Of a DNA stretch of 38,062 nt, positions 24,201 through 31,844 are shown piece after piece (position 1 is the first letter of the stretch; the number at the start of each line of letters is the position of its first letter). Source of the DNA: Nocardioides sp. Its GTDB lineage: Bacteria > Actinomycetota > Actinomycetes > Propionibacteriales > Nocardioidaceae. The DNA is taken from assembly GCF_029937575.1 (NCBI RefSeq), contig NZ_JAPYPS010000035.1, positions 1 to 38,062 of the forward strand, given 5' to 3'. The position numbers and the translations under genes are program-made. The notes beneath the pieces are model-generated. The model searched no databases, had not been told where the DNA came from, and saw only the letters and a program-made list of their open reading frames with translations.

Positions 24201-25021
24201 CAGATCCTCGGGACGATCCGGCCGAGGAGGTCGCCCATCCGGGTCGCGGCGGCGCGCCCGGCCTCGAGCACCTCCTCGTGGTTGAGCGGCTCGCCGCTGA
24301 TCCCGGCGGCGAGGTTGGTCACCAGGCTGATGCCCAGGACCTCCATGCCTGCCTCGCGGGCGGCGATCGCCTCCAACGTGGTGCTCATCCCGACCAGGGT
24401 GCCCCCGATGGCGCGCACCATCCCGATCTCCGCCGGGGTCTCGTAGTGGGGCCCGGGGAACTGCACGTAGACGCCCTCGTCGAGGCTCGCGTCGACCTCG
24501 CGACACATCGCGCGCAGTCGGCTCGAGTACAGGTCGGTCAGGTCGACGAAGTTGGCGCCCTCGATGGGCGAACGGCCGGTCAGGTTGATGTGGTCGCTGA
24601 TCAGGACCGGGGTGCCCGGCGTCCAGGTCTCCTTGAGGCCACCGCACCCGTTGGTCAGCACGATCGCGCGGCAGCCGGCAGCGGCGGCCGTGCGGACGCC
24701 GTGCACGACGGCGGCGACGCCCTTGCCCTCGTAGTAGTGCGTCCGGCTCAGGAAGACGAGCAGCTGCTTGTCGCCGGCTCGGACTGAGCGGATCCTGCCC
24801 GAGTGGCCGGCGACCGCAGCCGCCGAGAAGCCGGGAAGGTCCTCGGTCGACAGCTCGGCAGTCGCCTCACCCAGGGCGTCGACGGCCGGGAGCCAGCCGC
24901 TGCCCAGGACCAGGGCGACGTCGTGTCGCTCGATGCCGGTGCGCTCGGCCAGGGTGGCCGCGGCCTCGGCCGCGAGCTCGTGTGGGTGTGGTGGGTCGCT
25001 GTCAGGAAGATCGTCGTTCAC
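24200..25021 (-). CDS. Purine nucleoside phosphorylase (trimeric type)
   Basis: A 273-residue enzyme splitting inosine or guanosine with phosphate to base and ribose 1-phosphate. Motifs of the trimeric class are VALVLGSGW, AGHSGRIRS, RTHYYEGKG, VLTNGCGGL, QFPGPHYETPAE and the nucleoside-binding MSTTLEAIAAREAGMEVLG with VTNLAAGISG. It connects adenosine deaminase to the phosphomutase. The GTG at 25021 is chosen because TAGGGT lies exactly 7 bases upstream; a GTG at 25030 would overlap that -10 box. It is followed by the overlapping tetR gene. In Mycobacterium tuberculosis the equivalent gene is called deoD. Confidence 0.94.
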   Translation of the reverse strand: MNDDLPDSDPPHPHELAAEAAATLAERTGIERHDVALVLGSGWLPAVDALGEATAELSTEDLPGFSAAAVAGHSGRIRSVRAGDKQLLVFLSRTHYYEGKGVAAVVHGVRTAAAAGCRAIVLTNGCGGLKETWTPGTPVLISDHINLTGRSPIEGANFVDLTDLYSSRLRAMCREVDASLDEGVYVQFPGPHYETPAEIGMVRAIGGTLVGMSTTLEAIAAREAGMEVLGISLVTNLAAGISGEPLNHEEVLEAGRAAATRMGDLLGRIVPRI

Positions 25022-25028
25022 GTCACGC

Positions 25029-25034
25029 ACCCTA
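25029..25034 (-). promoter_or_regulatory. Leaderless -10 box of purine nucleoside phosphorylase
   Basis: TAGGGT on the minus strand, then 7 bases, then the GTG at 25021. A short palindrome CTCGG-G-CCGAG (25038-25048) sits just upstream, in the spacer, and could be an operator for the coupled TetR protein; that is a guess. Confidence 0.55.
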
Positions 25035-25078
25035 GTGCTCGGGCCGAGGCTCGTTGCGGAGCCGGATCGAAACGTCGC

Positions 25079-25531
25079 TCAGAGACCGGTCGAGCGGCAG
25101 GGACGGCGTCGCAGGGCACCCACGTAGTCGTCCGGAGCGTCGGCGGCCTCTGCCGCGTCGGCCAGGATCCCCAGCGTCACCGCCGACGGCAGGCCGCCCT
25201 CGAAGGCGTCGAGGACGTAGACCCAGGCCACGACCTCGCCGGTCATCGTCGAGATCCGGACCTTGGTCTTGCGGTAGAGGCCGGAGTCGGCCTGCTCCCA
25301 CTCGTCGAGGGCTGCCTCGTCCTGGGTCGGCACGTCGTAGACGGCGACGAAGACCTGCTCGAACGGATCTTGGACCAGGGTCGAGAGGGCCCCGTCCCAG
25401 CCGTGCTCCTCGCCGCCGAAGGTCAGGCGCCACCCCTCCAGCCATCCCGTCGTGCGCAACGGCGAGTGGGGACAGCGCTCGCCCATCCGTGCGGGATCGA
25501 GGTTGGTCCCGTAGGCGGCGTACAACGTCAC
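25079..25531 (-). CDS. Gamma-glutamylcyclotransferase-like protein
   Basis: A 150-residue protein of the GGCT/AIG2-like fold. The N-terminal [14 protein letters not shown] is the family's YGSN-type substrate loop, and the conserved acidic residue appears in [17 protein letters not shown] (about 85-100). A middle part [18 protein letters not shown] matches the usual strand arrangement. The activity of most bacterial members is unproved. The GTG at 25531 fits the leaderless box TATGGT 7 bases upstream; the ATG at 25543 is an alternative that would lie inside that box. Divergent from lpdA. Confidence 0.85.
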   Translation of the reverse strand: MTLYAAYGTNLDPARMGERCPHSPLRTTGWLEGWRLTFGGEEHGWDGALSTLVQDPFEQVFVAVYDVPTQDEAALDEWEQADSGLYRKTKVRISTMTGEVVAWVYVLDAFEGGLPSAVTLGILADAAEAADAPDDYVGALRRRPCRSTGL

Positions 25532-25538
25532 ACCCCAG

Positions 25539-25544
25539 ACCATA
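25539..25544 (-). promoter_or_regulatory. Leaderless -10 box of the cyclotransferase-like gene
   Basis: TATGGT on the minus strand with exactly 7 bases to the GTG at 25531. No clear -35 is seen. Confidence 0.45.
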
Positions 25545-25576
25545 GTGGGCGGCGTGAGTCGACCAGCGCGGGACAC

Positions 25577-25582
25577 TAGGGT
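25577..25582 (+). promoter_or_regulatory. Leaderless -10 box of lpdA
   Basis: TAGGGT with exactly 7 bases (GGGGACC) to the GTG start at 25590, so the transcript should begin at the start codon. Confidence 0.6.
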
Positions 25583-25589
25583 GGGGACC

Positions 25590-26987
25590 GTGAGCCACTT
25601 CGATGTCCTCGTCCTCGGTGCCGGCCCTGGTGGCTACGTCGCCGCAATCCGCGCAGCCCAGCTCGGCAAGTCCGTTGCCGTGGTGGAGGAGAAGTACTGG
25701 GGCGGGGTGTGCCTCAACGTCGGTTGCATCCCCTCCAAGGCGCTGCTCAAGAACGCCGAGCTGTCCCACGTGCTCACGCACGAGAAGGACAAGTTCGGCA
25801 TCGAGGGCGACGCGACCATGTCCTACGGCCCCACGCACAAGCGTTCGCGTCAGGTGAGCGCCGGGATCGTCAAGGGCGTCCACTACCTGATGAAGAAGAA
25901 CAAGATCACCGAGGTCGACGGGTGGGGCACCCTGACCGGCGCGACCTCCGTCGAGGTCAAGGACTCCGACGGCAACACCACCGAGCACACGTGCGACGAC
26001 CTGATCATCGCCACCGGCGCCAAGGTCCGCCTCGTGCCGGGCATCGAGCTGAGCGACAACGTCGTCACCTACGAGGAGCAGATCCTCGACGAGAACCTCC
26101 CCGGCTCGATCATCATCGGCGGATCGGGCGCCATCGGCGTCGAGTTCGCCTACGTGATGAAGAACTTCGGCGTCGACGTCACCATCGTCGAGTTCGTCGA
26201 CCGGATGGTGCCCACCGAGGACGCCGCGGTCTCCAAGGAGCTCGCCAAGCACTACAAGAAGCTCGGTGTGAAGGTGCTGACCTCCACGGCCGTCAAGGGG
26301 GTCGAGGACACCGGCTCCGGCGTCAAGGTGACCGTCGCTCCTGCCGGCGGAGGCGACGAGGAGGTCCTGGAGGCCGACAAGTTCCTCGCGGCCTTCGGCT
26401 TCGCTCCGCGCGTCGAGGGCTACGGCCTGGACAGCATCGGCGTGAACGTCACCGAGCGCGGCGCCATCGAGGTCGACGCGCGCGGCCGCACCAACGTCGA
26501 GCACGTCTACGCGATCGGTGACGTCACCGGCAAGATGATGCTCGCCCACGCCGCCGAGGCGATGGGGATCGTCACCGCCGAGACCATCGCCGGCGCGGAG
26601 ACGCAGGAGATCGACTTCGACATGATCCCGCGCGCGACCTACTGCCAGCCGCAGATCGCCTCCTTCGGCTACTCCGAGGAGCAGGCCAAGGAGAAGGGGT
26701 ACGACGTCAAGACCGCGACCTTCCCCTTCTCGGCCAACGGCAAGGCGCAGGGCCTCGGCGACACCGCCGGCTTCGTGAAGATCGTGGCCGACGCCGAGCA
26801 CAACGAGATCGTCGGCGGTCACCTGATCGGGCCGGACGTGACCGAGCTGCTGCCGGTGCTCACCCTGGCCCAGCAGTGGGACCTCACCGCGGACGAGGTC
26901 GCCCGCAACATCTTCGCCCACCCGACGCTCGGCGAGTCCGTCAAGGAAGCCATCCACGGCATCGCCGGCCACATGATCAATCTGTGA
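25590..26987 (+). CDS. lpdA: Dihydrolipoyl dehydrogenase
   Basis: A 465-residue FAD-dependent pyridine-nucleotide disulfide oxidoreductase, the E3 subunit of 2-oxo acid dehydrogenase complexes. FAD-binding [11 protein letters not shown] (residues 9-19), redox-active disulfide [13 protein letters not shown] with Cys41 and Cys46, NAD-binding [13 protein letters not shown] (about 177), second FAD motif VYAIGDVTG, and C-terminal HPTLGE supplying the His/Glu base pair are all present. The GTG at 25590 is 7 bases after TAGGGT. Its stop overlaps the start of a second flavoprotein. No other complex subunits are nearby. Confidence 0.95.
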   Translation: MSHFDVLVLGAGPGGYVAAIRAAQLGKSVAVVEEKYWGGVCLNVGCIPSKALLKNAELSHVLTHEKDKFGIEGDATMSYGPTHKRSRQVSAGIVKGVHYLMKKNKITEVDGWGTLTGATSVEVKDSDGNTTEHTCDDLIIATGAKVRLVPGIELSDNVVTYEEQILDENLPGSIIIGGSGAIGVEFAYVMKNFGVDVTIVEFVDRMVPTEDAAVSKELAKHYKKLGVKVLTSTAVKGVEDTGSGVKVTVAPAGGGDEEVLEADKFLAAFGFAPRVEGYGLDSIGVNVTERGAIEVDARGRTNVEHVYAIGDVTGKMMLAHAAEAMGIVTAETIAGAETQEIDFDMIPRATYCQPQIASFGYSEEQAKEKGYDVKTATFPFSANGKAQGLGDTAGFVKIVADAEHNEIVGGHLIGPDVTELLPVLTLAQQWDLTADEVARNIFAHPTLGESVKEAIHGIAGHMINL

Positions 26988-28381
26988 TGAGCGGCGGACC
27001 CGAGTCCAACAAGGTCGTCATCCTCGGCGGTGGCCCCGGCGGCTACGAGGCCGCGCTCGTCGCTGCCCAGCTGGGCGCCGAGGTGACGGTCGTCGACTCC
27101 GACGGCATCGGCGGCTCTGCGGTCCTCACCGACTGCGTGCCCAGCAAGACCTTGATCGCCACTGCCGAGCTGATGAGCGAGGTCGCCGGCGCGGCCGAGC
27201 TGGGCGTCAACTTCCGAGACTCCGACGGTGACGCGGCCACGAGCCTGCGCGTCGACCTGGGACGGGTCAACGAGCGCGTCAAGCGGCTGGCGGCCGACCA
27301 GTCCGGCGACATCGCGCGTCGCCTCGACAAGGAGGGCGTGCAGGTCGTCCCGGGGCGCGGGCGGCTCGACGGGCCCAACCGCGTGGTCGTCGGCGACACG
27401 TCGTACGACGCCGATGCGGTGCTGGTCGCGACCGGTGCTGCGCCGCGCACCCTGCCCACCGCGCAGCCCGACGGCGAACGGATCCTCACCTGGGAGCAGG
27501 TCTACGACCTCACCGAGGTGCCCACCGAGCTGATCGTGGTCGGCTCGGGGGTGACCGGCGCAGAGTTCGCCAGCGCCTACCTGGCGCTCGGCATCCCGGT
27601 CACGCTCGTGTCCTCGCGTGATCGCGTGCTGCCCGGGGAGGACGCGGACGCCTCGCTCGTGCTCGAGGACGTGTCCAAGCGGCGCGGGATGACCGTCCTG
27701 TCCAAGTCGCGGATGGAGTCGGTGACCCGTGCAGGCGACATCGTCACCGTCACGCTCACCGACGGTCGCAGCGTGCAGGGATCGCACTGCATCCTGGCAC
27801 TCGGCTCGGTGCCGAACACCACCGACGTCGGCCTGGAGGAGTCGGGGGTGATCCTCAAGGACGGCGGCTTCGTCAACGTCGATCGGGTCTCGCGCACCTC
27901 GGCGCGAGGCGTCTACTCCGCGGGTGACTGCACCGGCGTCCTGATGCTGGCCAGCGTCGCGGCGATGCAGGGCCGGATCGCGATGTGGCACTTCCTCGGT
28001 GACACCGTGCACCCCCTGGACCTCAAGAAGGTCTCCTCCAACGTCTTCACCGCCCCCGAGATCGCCACGGTCGGCTGGTCGCAGCAGGCCGTCGATGCCG
28101 GCGAGATCGCCGCCGAGGCCGTGATGCTCCCGCTCTCGGGCAACCCGCGCGCCAAGATGCAGGGCGTGCGCGACGGGTTCGTCAAGCTCTTCTGCCGCCC
28201 GGGCACCGGCATCGTCGTGGGCGGTGTCGTGGTCGGTCCGCGAGCATCGGAGCTGATCCATCCGGTCGCCCTCGCGGTCGCCGAGTCCCTCACCGCCGAC
28301 CAGGTGGCCCAGACGTTCACGGTCTACCCGTCGATGAGCGGCTCGATCGCCGAGGCGGCACGGCGCCTGCACCGCGTCTGA
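26987..28381 (+). CDS. NAD(P)H-quinone dehydrogenase-like flavoprotein
   Basis: A 464-residue paralogue of the preceding enzyme. FAD-binding VILGGGPGGYEAA (residues 11-23) and NAD-binding VVGSGVTGAEFA are intact. The redox segment reads GGSAVLTDCVPSK, so the first cysteine is Ala45 and only Cys50 remains. The C-terminal HPTLSE is replaced by YPSMSGS. It therefore cannot be a lipoamide dehydrogenase. The same changes characterise the M. tuberculosis LpdA (Rv3303c) quinone reductase group, which is the best assignment. The ATG overlaps the lpdA stop by one base (TGATG). Confidence 0.92.
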   Translation: MSGGPESNKVVILGGGPGGYEAALVAAQLGAEVTVVDSDGIGGSAVLTDCVPSKTLIATAELMSEVAGAAELGVNFRDSDGDAATSLRVDLGRVNERVKRLAADQSGDIARRLDKEGVQVVPGRGRLDGPNRVVVGDTSYDADAVLVATGAAPRTLPTAQPDGERILTWEQVYDLTEVPTELIVVGSGVTGAEFASAYLALGIPVTLVSSRDRVLPGEDADASLVLEDVSKRRGMTVLSKSRMESVTRAGDIVTVTLTDGRSVQGSHCILALGSVPNTTDVGLEESGVILKDGGFVNVDRVSRTSARGVYSAGDCTGVLMLASVAAMQGRIAMWHFLGDTVHPLDLKKVSSNVFTAPEIATVGWSQQAVDAGEIAAEAVMLPLSGNPRAKMQGVRDGFVKLFCRPGTGIVVGGVVVGPRASELIHPVALAVAESLTADQVAQTFTVYPSMSGSIAEAARRLHRV

Positions 28382-28416
28382 GTCCGTCTGGGTCCGTCTG
28401 GGTCCGTCTGGGTCCG
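28381..28416. repeat. Exact decamer tandem repeat
   Basis: The unit GGTCCGTCTG is repeated with period 10: AGTCCGTCTG, GGTCCGTCTG, GGTCCGTCTG, GGTCCGCTAC. It fills the whole gap between two convergent stop codons and starts at the last base of the quinone dehydrogenase stop. No hairpin is seen in it. Confidence 0.85.
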
Positions 28417-29082
28417 CTACAGGTCGGAGAGCAGGTCCTCCATCCGGCGGATCTCGCCGTTCTGGACGGCGATCACGTCGGTGGCCATCTCGGTGACCCG
28501 GACGTCCTCGCCCTGGGCGAGGAGCTCGTCGGCCATCCCGACAGCTCCGTGGTGGTGCTGGATCATGCCGGTGAGGAAGAGTCGGTCGAAGTCGGCGCCG
28601 TCGGCAGCCGCCAGGGCGGTCATCTGGTCGGGGGAGAGCATGCCGACCATGCCACCGGCAGCACCTGCCATCGCGTTCATCGAATCGACGTCGTCCTGGG
28701 TGGGCTCGGGCAGGCCGTGGTCGACGAGCCACGTCGCCATCACGATGATCTCCCGGCTCTGACCCCGGTCGATGGAGCGGGCCAGGGCCAGCACCCTGCG
28801 GTCCTCGGCCCGGGTCTCGGCCAGCTCGGCCATGGCGAGCGCCTGGGCGTGGTGCGGGACCATCATCGTCAGGTAGGTCGCGTCCGCGACGTTCCAGTCG
28901 GCCGACTCGGGTGGGGCGGGAACCGCTGCCATGTCGTGCGAGCCGTGATCCGATTGAGACTGTCCATCGCCGGGGGTGGCCGTAGGCTGCTCCCCAGTGC
29001 ATCCGACCGATGCGCCCGACACGAGCAGCACGAGGCCCACGAAGCGGGCTGCGGCCGCGGTCGGACGGAGTCGGGGGAGCAC
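28417..29082 (-). CDS. DUF305 lipoprotein
   Basis: A 221-residue exported lipoprotein: signal peptide with lipobox SVGC (Cys28), then a Ser/Asp/His-rich stretch. The DUF305 domain has the paired His/Met motifs MMVPHHAQALAMAE (about 78-91) and MIQHHHGAVGMADELL (about 177-192). This is a ferritin-like four-helix fold; some members are linked to copper or other metal handling, so metal binding is likely but unproved. The start is a GTG at 29082 with TAGGGT 6 bases upstream. Divergent from the LVIVD-repeat protein gene. Confidence 0.93.
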   Translation of the reverse strand: MLPRLRPTAAAARFVGLVLLVSGASVGCTGEQPTATPGDGQSQSDHGSHDMAAVPAPPESADWNVADATYLTMMVPHHAQALAMAELAETRAEDRRVLALARSIDRGQSREIIVMATWLVDHGLPEPTQDDVDSMNAMAGAAGGMVGMLSPDQMTALAAADGADFDRLFLTGMIQHHHGAVGMADELLAQGEDVRVTEMATDVIAVQNGEIRRMEDLLSDL

Positions 29083-29088
29083 GCGACG

Positions 29089-29098
29089 ACCCTATGCT
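29089..29098. promoter_or_regulatory. Overlapping divergent -10 boxes (DUF305 / LVIVD gene)
   Basis: ACCCTATGCT read on the plus strand gives TATGCT (29093-29098) toward the LVIVD gene and TAGGGT (29094 to 29089) toward the DUF305 gene, 6 bases before its GTG. It is the same 10-mer found before deoC, in the opposite orientation. Confidence 0.5.
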
Positions 29099-29111
29099 CC
29101 CGGGAGAAACT

Positions 29112-30638
29112 GTGAAGCTGATCGCCCCTGCCGGCCCCTTCGGCGCTGTCGGCGCCCTCGTGCTGGCCGCCGGTCTCCTCTCGGCCGGGGTGGTCTCGCC
29201 CGCCACGGCCGATCGCGACAGTCCCTCGTGCGGTCCGGAGGAGCGCGCCCTGGAGCAGGCCGGAGACAACTTCGCCACGACCTGCGACCTGCCCGGCGCG
29301 CGCCTGGCCGGGATCGAACCGGCGCAGCCGCGGGTCCGGAGCGGACAGATCGACCGCAGTCGCAACATGCGTCAGGTTGCCCGGGTGCCGCTGGCGGGGG
29401 CGTTCACCGACGACGGGGACTACGGCACGGACCTCGCCTTCACGGGCAAGTACGCCATCGCCGGCAACTACGAGGGCTTCACCGTCTACAACATCAAGAA
29501 GCCTCGGCAGCCCAAGCGGGTTGCCCAGGTGGTCTGTCCCGGTTCGCAGAACGACGTCTCGATCTACCGCGACCTGCTGATCCTCTCCGTCGACTCGCTG
29601 CGCAGCAACGACACCTGCGACAACCAGCCGGCCTCGATGGGGCTACCGCTGCCGCTGCCCAACCCGGACAGCTGGGAGGGCATCCGGGTCTTCGACATCA
29701 GCAAGCCGGCGAAGCCGCGCTTGGTGACGTCTGTGCTCACCGAGTGTGGGTCACACACCCACACCCTGGCTCCGGCCAAGGCCGGCAGGACCGTGTTCGT
29801 CTACGTGTCGTCGTACGGTCCGAGCCCGCTGCTACCCAACTGCCAACCACCGCACGACACCATCAGCGTCGTGAAGGTGCCGGTCGCGCACCCCGAGCGC
29901 TCGCGCGTGGTCAGCCAACCCGTCCTCTTCCCCGACGGCGGGACGACCGGCGACGACTACAGCAGCGACACCAGTGGCTGCCACGACATCACCGCCTACC
30001 CCAAGCGTGACCTGGCGGCCGGCGCCTGCATGGGCGACGGCATCCTGCTCGACATCGAGGACCGCGCTCACCCGGAGGTGATCGACCGGGTGCGCGACAC
30101 GAAGAACTTCGCCTTCTGGCACTCCGCGACCTTCAGCAACTCCGGCCGCTCTGTCGTGTTCACCGACGAGCTCGGTGGCGGCGGAGGCCCCGAGTGCAAC
30201 AAGCAGGTCGGTCGCAAGCGGGGCGCTGACGGGATCTACGAGATCAAGAAGAACAGTCTGAAGTTCCGCAGCTACTACAAGATCCCGCGGGTGCAGTCCG
30301 ACACCGAGAACTGCGTGGCTCACAACGGTTCGCTCGTTCCGGTCAGGGGCCGCGACATCATGGTCCAGGCGTGGTACCAGGGCGGCACGTCGGTCTGGGA
30401 GTTCACCAACCCCCGCAAGCCCCGGGAGCTGGCCCACTTCGACCGGGGTGCCATCTCCGACCGCAACCTCGTGCTGGGTGGGTCCTGGTCGTCCTACTGG
30501 TACAACGGCTACGTCTACAGCAGCGACATCACCCGGGGCCTCGAGGTCTTCAAGGTGAAGGCACGCTGGGCGAAGAAGGCAGCTTCGGTGAAGCAGTCGG
30601 TCTTCAACGCGCAGTCACAACCGTCCTTCAACGGCTGA
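29112..30638 (+). CDS. Exported LVIVD-repeat protein
   Basis: A 508-residue secreted protein (signal peptide about 1-34, PATA end). The body is a beta-propeller-like array of LVIVD-type repeats: FTVYNIKKPRQPKRV, IRVFDISKPAKPRLV, ILLDIEDRAHPEVI, VWEFTNPRKPREL and LEVFKVK. His-containing loops CGSHTHT, CHDIT and FWHSATF fall between repeats and could bind metal. The GTG at 29112 has GGGAG 5 bases upstream; an ATG at 29094 overlaps the -10 box. The stop overlaps the start of the SpoIID-like gene. Function unknown; an extracellular role is inferred from the signal peptide. Confidence 0.87.
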   Translation: MKLIAPAGPFGAVGALVLAAGLLSAGVVSPATADRDSPSCGPEERALEQAGDNFATTCDLPGARLAGIEPAQPRVRSGQIDRSRNMRQVARVPLAGAFTDDGDYGTDLAFTGKYAIAGNYEGFTVYNIKKPRQPKRVAQVVCPGSQNDVSIYRDLLILSVDSLRSNDTCDNQPASMGLPLPLPNPDSWEGIRVFDISKPAKPRLVTSVLTECGSHTHTLAPAKAGRTVFVYVSSYGPSPLLPNCQPPHDTISVVKVPVAHPERSRVVSQPVLFPDGGTTGDDYSSDTSGCHDITAYPKRDLAAGACMGDGILLDIEDRAHPEVIDRVRDTKNFAFWHSATFSNSGRSVVFTDELGGGGGPECNKQVGRKRGADGIYEIKKNSLKFRSYYKIPRVQSDTENCVAHNGSLVPVRGRDIMVQAWYQGGTSVWEFTNPRKPRELAHFDRGAISDRNLVLGGSWSSYWYNGYVYSSDITRGLEVFKVKARWAKKAASVKQSVFNAQSQPSFNG

Positions 30639-31810
30639 TGCGGCGCCTTCTCGGGGTCCTGATCACCCTCGTCCTCCTGACGGTCGGTGTCCTCACGCCG
30701 GGCCCCGCGTCGGCGGACGAGCGGGCACGGCGTACGGCGTCGGTGAGCGTGACCGGCAACGGCTTCGGCCATGGTCACGGACTCTCGCAGTGGGGCGCCT
30801 TCTACGCGGCGAAGGAGGGTCAGGGCTACCGCAAGATCCTGACGTTCTACTACCCGGGGCTCAAGCGCGACACCCTCGGCGGGAAGGTGTCGGTGCTGGT
30901 CTCGGCCGACACCACGAGCGATGTCGTGGTGCGCGACCGCTCCGGTCTGAGCGTGAAGAGCCTGGGCAACGGTCGCACCTACAGGCTCGCCAAGGGCAAG
31001 GCGACCTGGTGGCGGATCACCGCTGCCAAGGGAGGTGCGAAGAGCAAGGTCGCGTTCACCACCAAGGGTCGCAAGAAGTGGAGGACCCTGCGCACGGTGC
31101 CGGGAGAGGCGCAGTTCAGCGCCGGCCGCAAGCCCATCACCCTGCGGACGCCGACGGGCGACCGCGCCTACCGGGGCATCCTGCGCTCGGCCAAGCCGGC
31201 TGTGTCGACCAGTGAGCGCGACACCGTCAACGTCGTCAGGCTCGAGGACTACCTCAAGGGTGTCGTGCCCCGCGAGGTCCCGGCCCTGTGGCCGCAGCAG
31301 GCCGTGCGCGCCCAGGCGGTCGCGGCGCGCACGTACGCCGCCTTCGAGCGCCGCCAGCCCCTGGCGAGCCACTACGAGATCTGCGACACCACGCAGTGCC
31401 AGGTCTACGGCGGGTACACCGACGAGCACCCGTCCTCGAACAAGGCGATCAAGAAGACCAAGAAGCAGATCCTGACCACGCAGGGGCAACCGGCCTTCAC
31501 CCAGTTCTCGGCCAGCAACGGCGGCTACACCTCAGCAGGCGCCGTCGACTACCTGCCGGCCAAGAAGGACCCCTACGACAAGGCCTACCGAGGATGGACG
31601 GCGACGGTCACGCAGGCGCAGGTCGCCGCGGCGCTGCCCCAGATCGGCACCCTGTCCGACGTCGAGGTGCTCGAGCGCGACGGCAACGGGGCCTTCGGCG
31701 GAAGGGTGGTGCGGATCAGGGTGAGCGGCTCGGACGGGTCGAGCGTCGTCACCGGCGACCAGTTCCGGTCGTTCTTCGGGTTGCGGTCCACGCTGTTCAC
31801 GGTGGACTGA
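30638..31810 (+). CDS. Exported SpoIID/LytB domain protein
   Basis: A 390-residue secreted protein with a signal peptide (about 1-27). The SpoIID/LytB signature GHGHGLSQWGA follows directly (about 44-54), with YRKILTFYYPG. The second conserved part is VVRLEDYLKGVVPREVPALW, then AQAVAARTYAAF and TQCQVYGGY (about 200-265), and FSASNGGYTSAG. SpoIID proteins are lytic transglycosylases acting on denuded glycan strands in spore formers; in actinobacteria the role is unclear, probably cell-wall remodelling. The ATG overlaps the preceding stop by one base, so it is cotranscribed with the LVIVD protein. Confidence 0.9.
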   Translation: MRRLLGVLITLVLLTVGVLTPGPASADERARRTASVSVTGNGFGHGHGLSQWGAFYAAKEGQGYRKILTFYYPGLKRDTLGGKVSVLVSADTTSDVVVRDRSGLSVKSLGNGRTYRLAKGKATWWRITAAKGGAKSKVAFTTKGRKKWRTLRTVPGEAQFSAGRKPITLRTPTGDRAYRGILRSAKPAVSTSERDTVNVVRLEDYLKGVVPREVPALWPQQAVRAQAVAARTYAAFERRQPLASHYEICDTTQCQVYGGYTDEHPSSNKAIKKTKKQILTTQGQPAFTQFSASNGGYTSAGAVDYLPAKKDPYDKAYRGWTATVTQAQVAAALPQIGTLSDVEVLERDGNGAFGGRVVRIRVSGSDGSSVVTGDQFRSFFGLRSTLFTVD

Positions 31811-31844
31811 CCACGCGGCGAGGTCGATCGCGGCCGCAGGTCAG
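31807..31844. terminator. Bidirectional stop-codon hairpin
   Basis: CTGACC (31807-31812) pairs with GGTCAG (31839-31844), and GCGGC (31815-31819) with GCCGC (31833-31837), giving 11 bp with a small internal bulge and a 13-base loop. The outer arms hold both stop codons of the convergent SpoIID-like and pyc genes. A good candidate for a two-way terminator. Confidence 0.6.
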
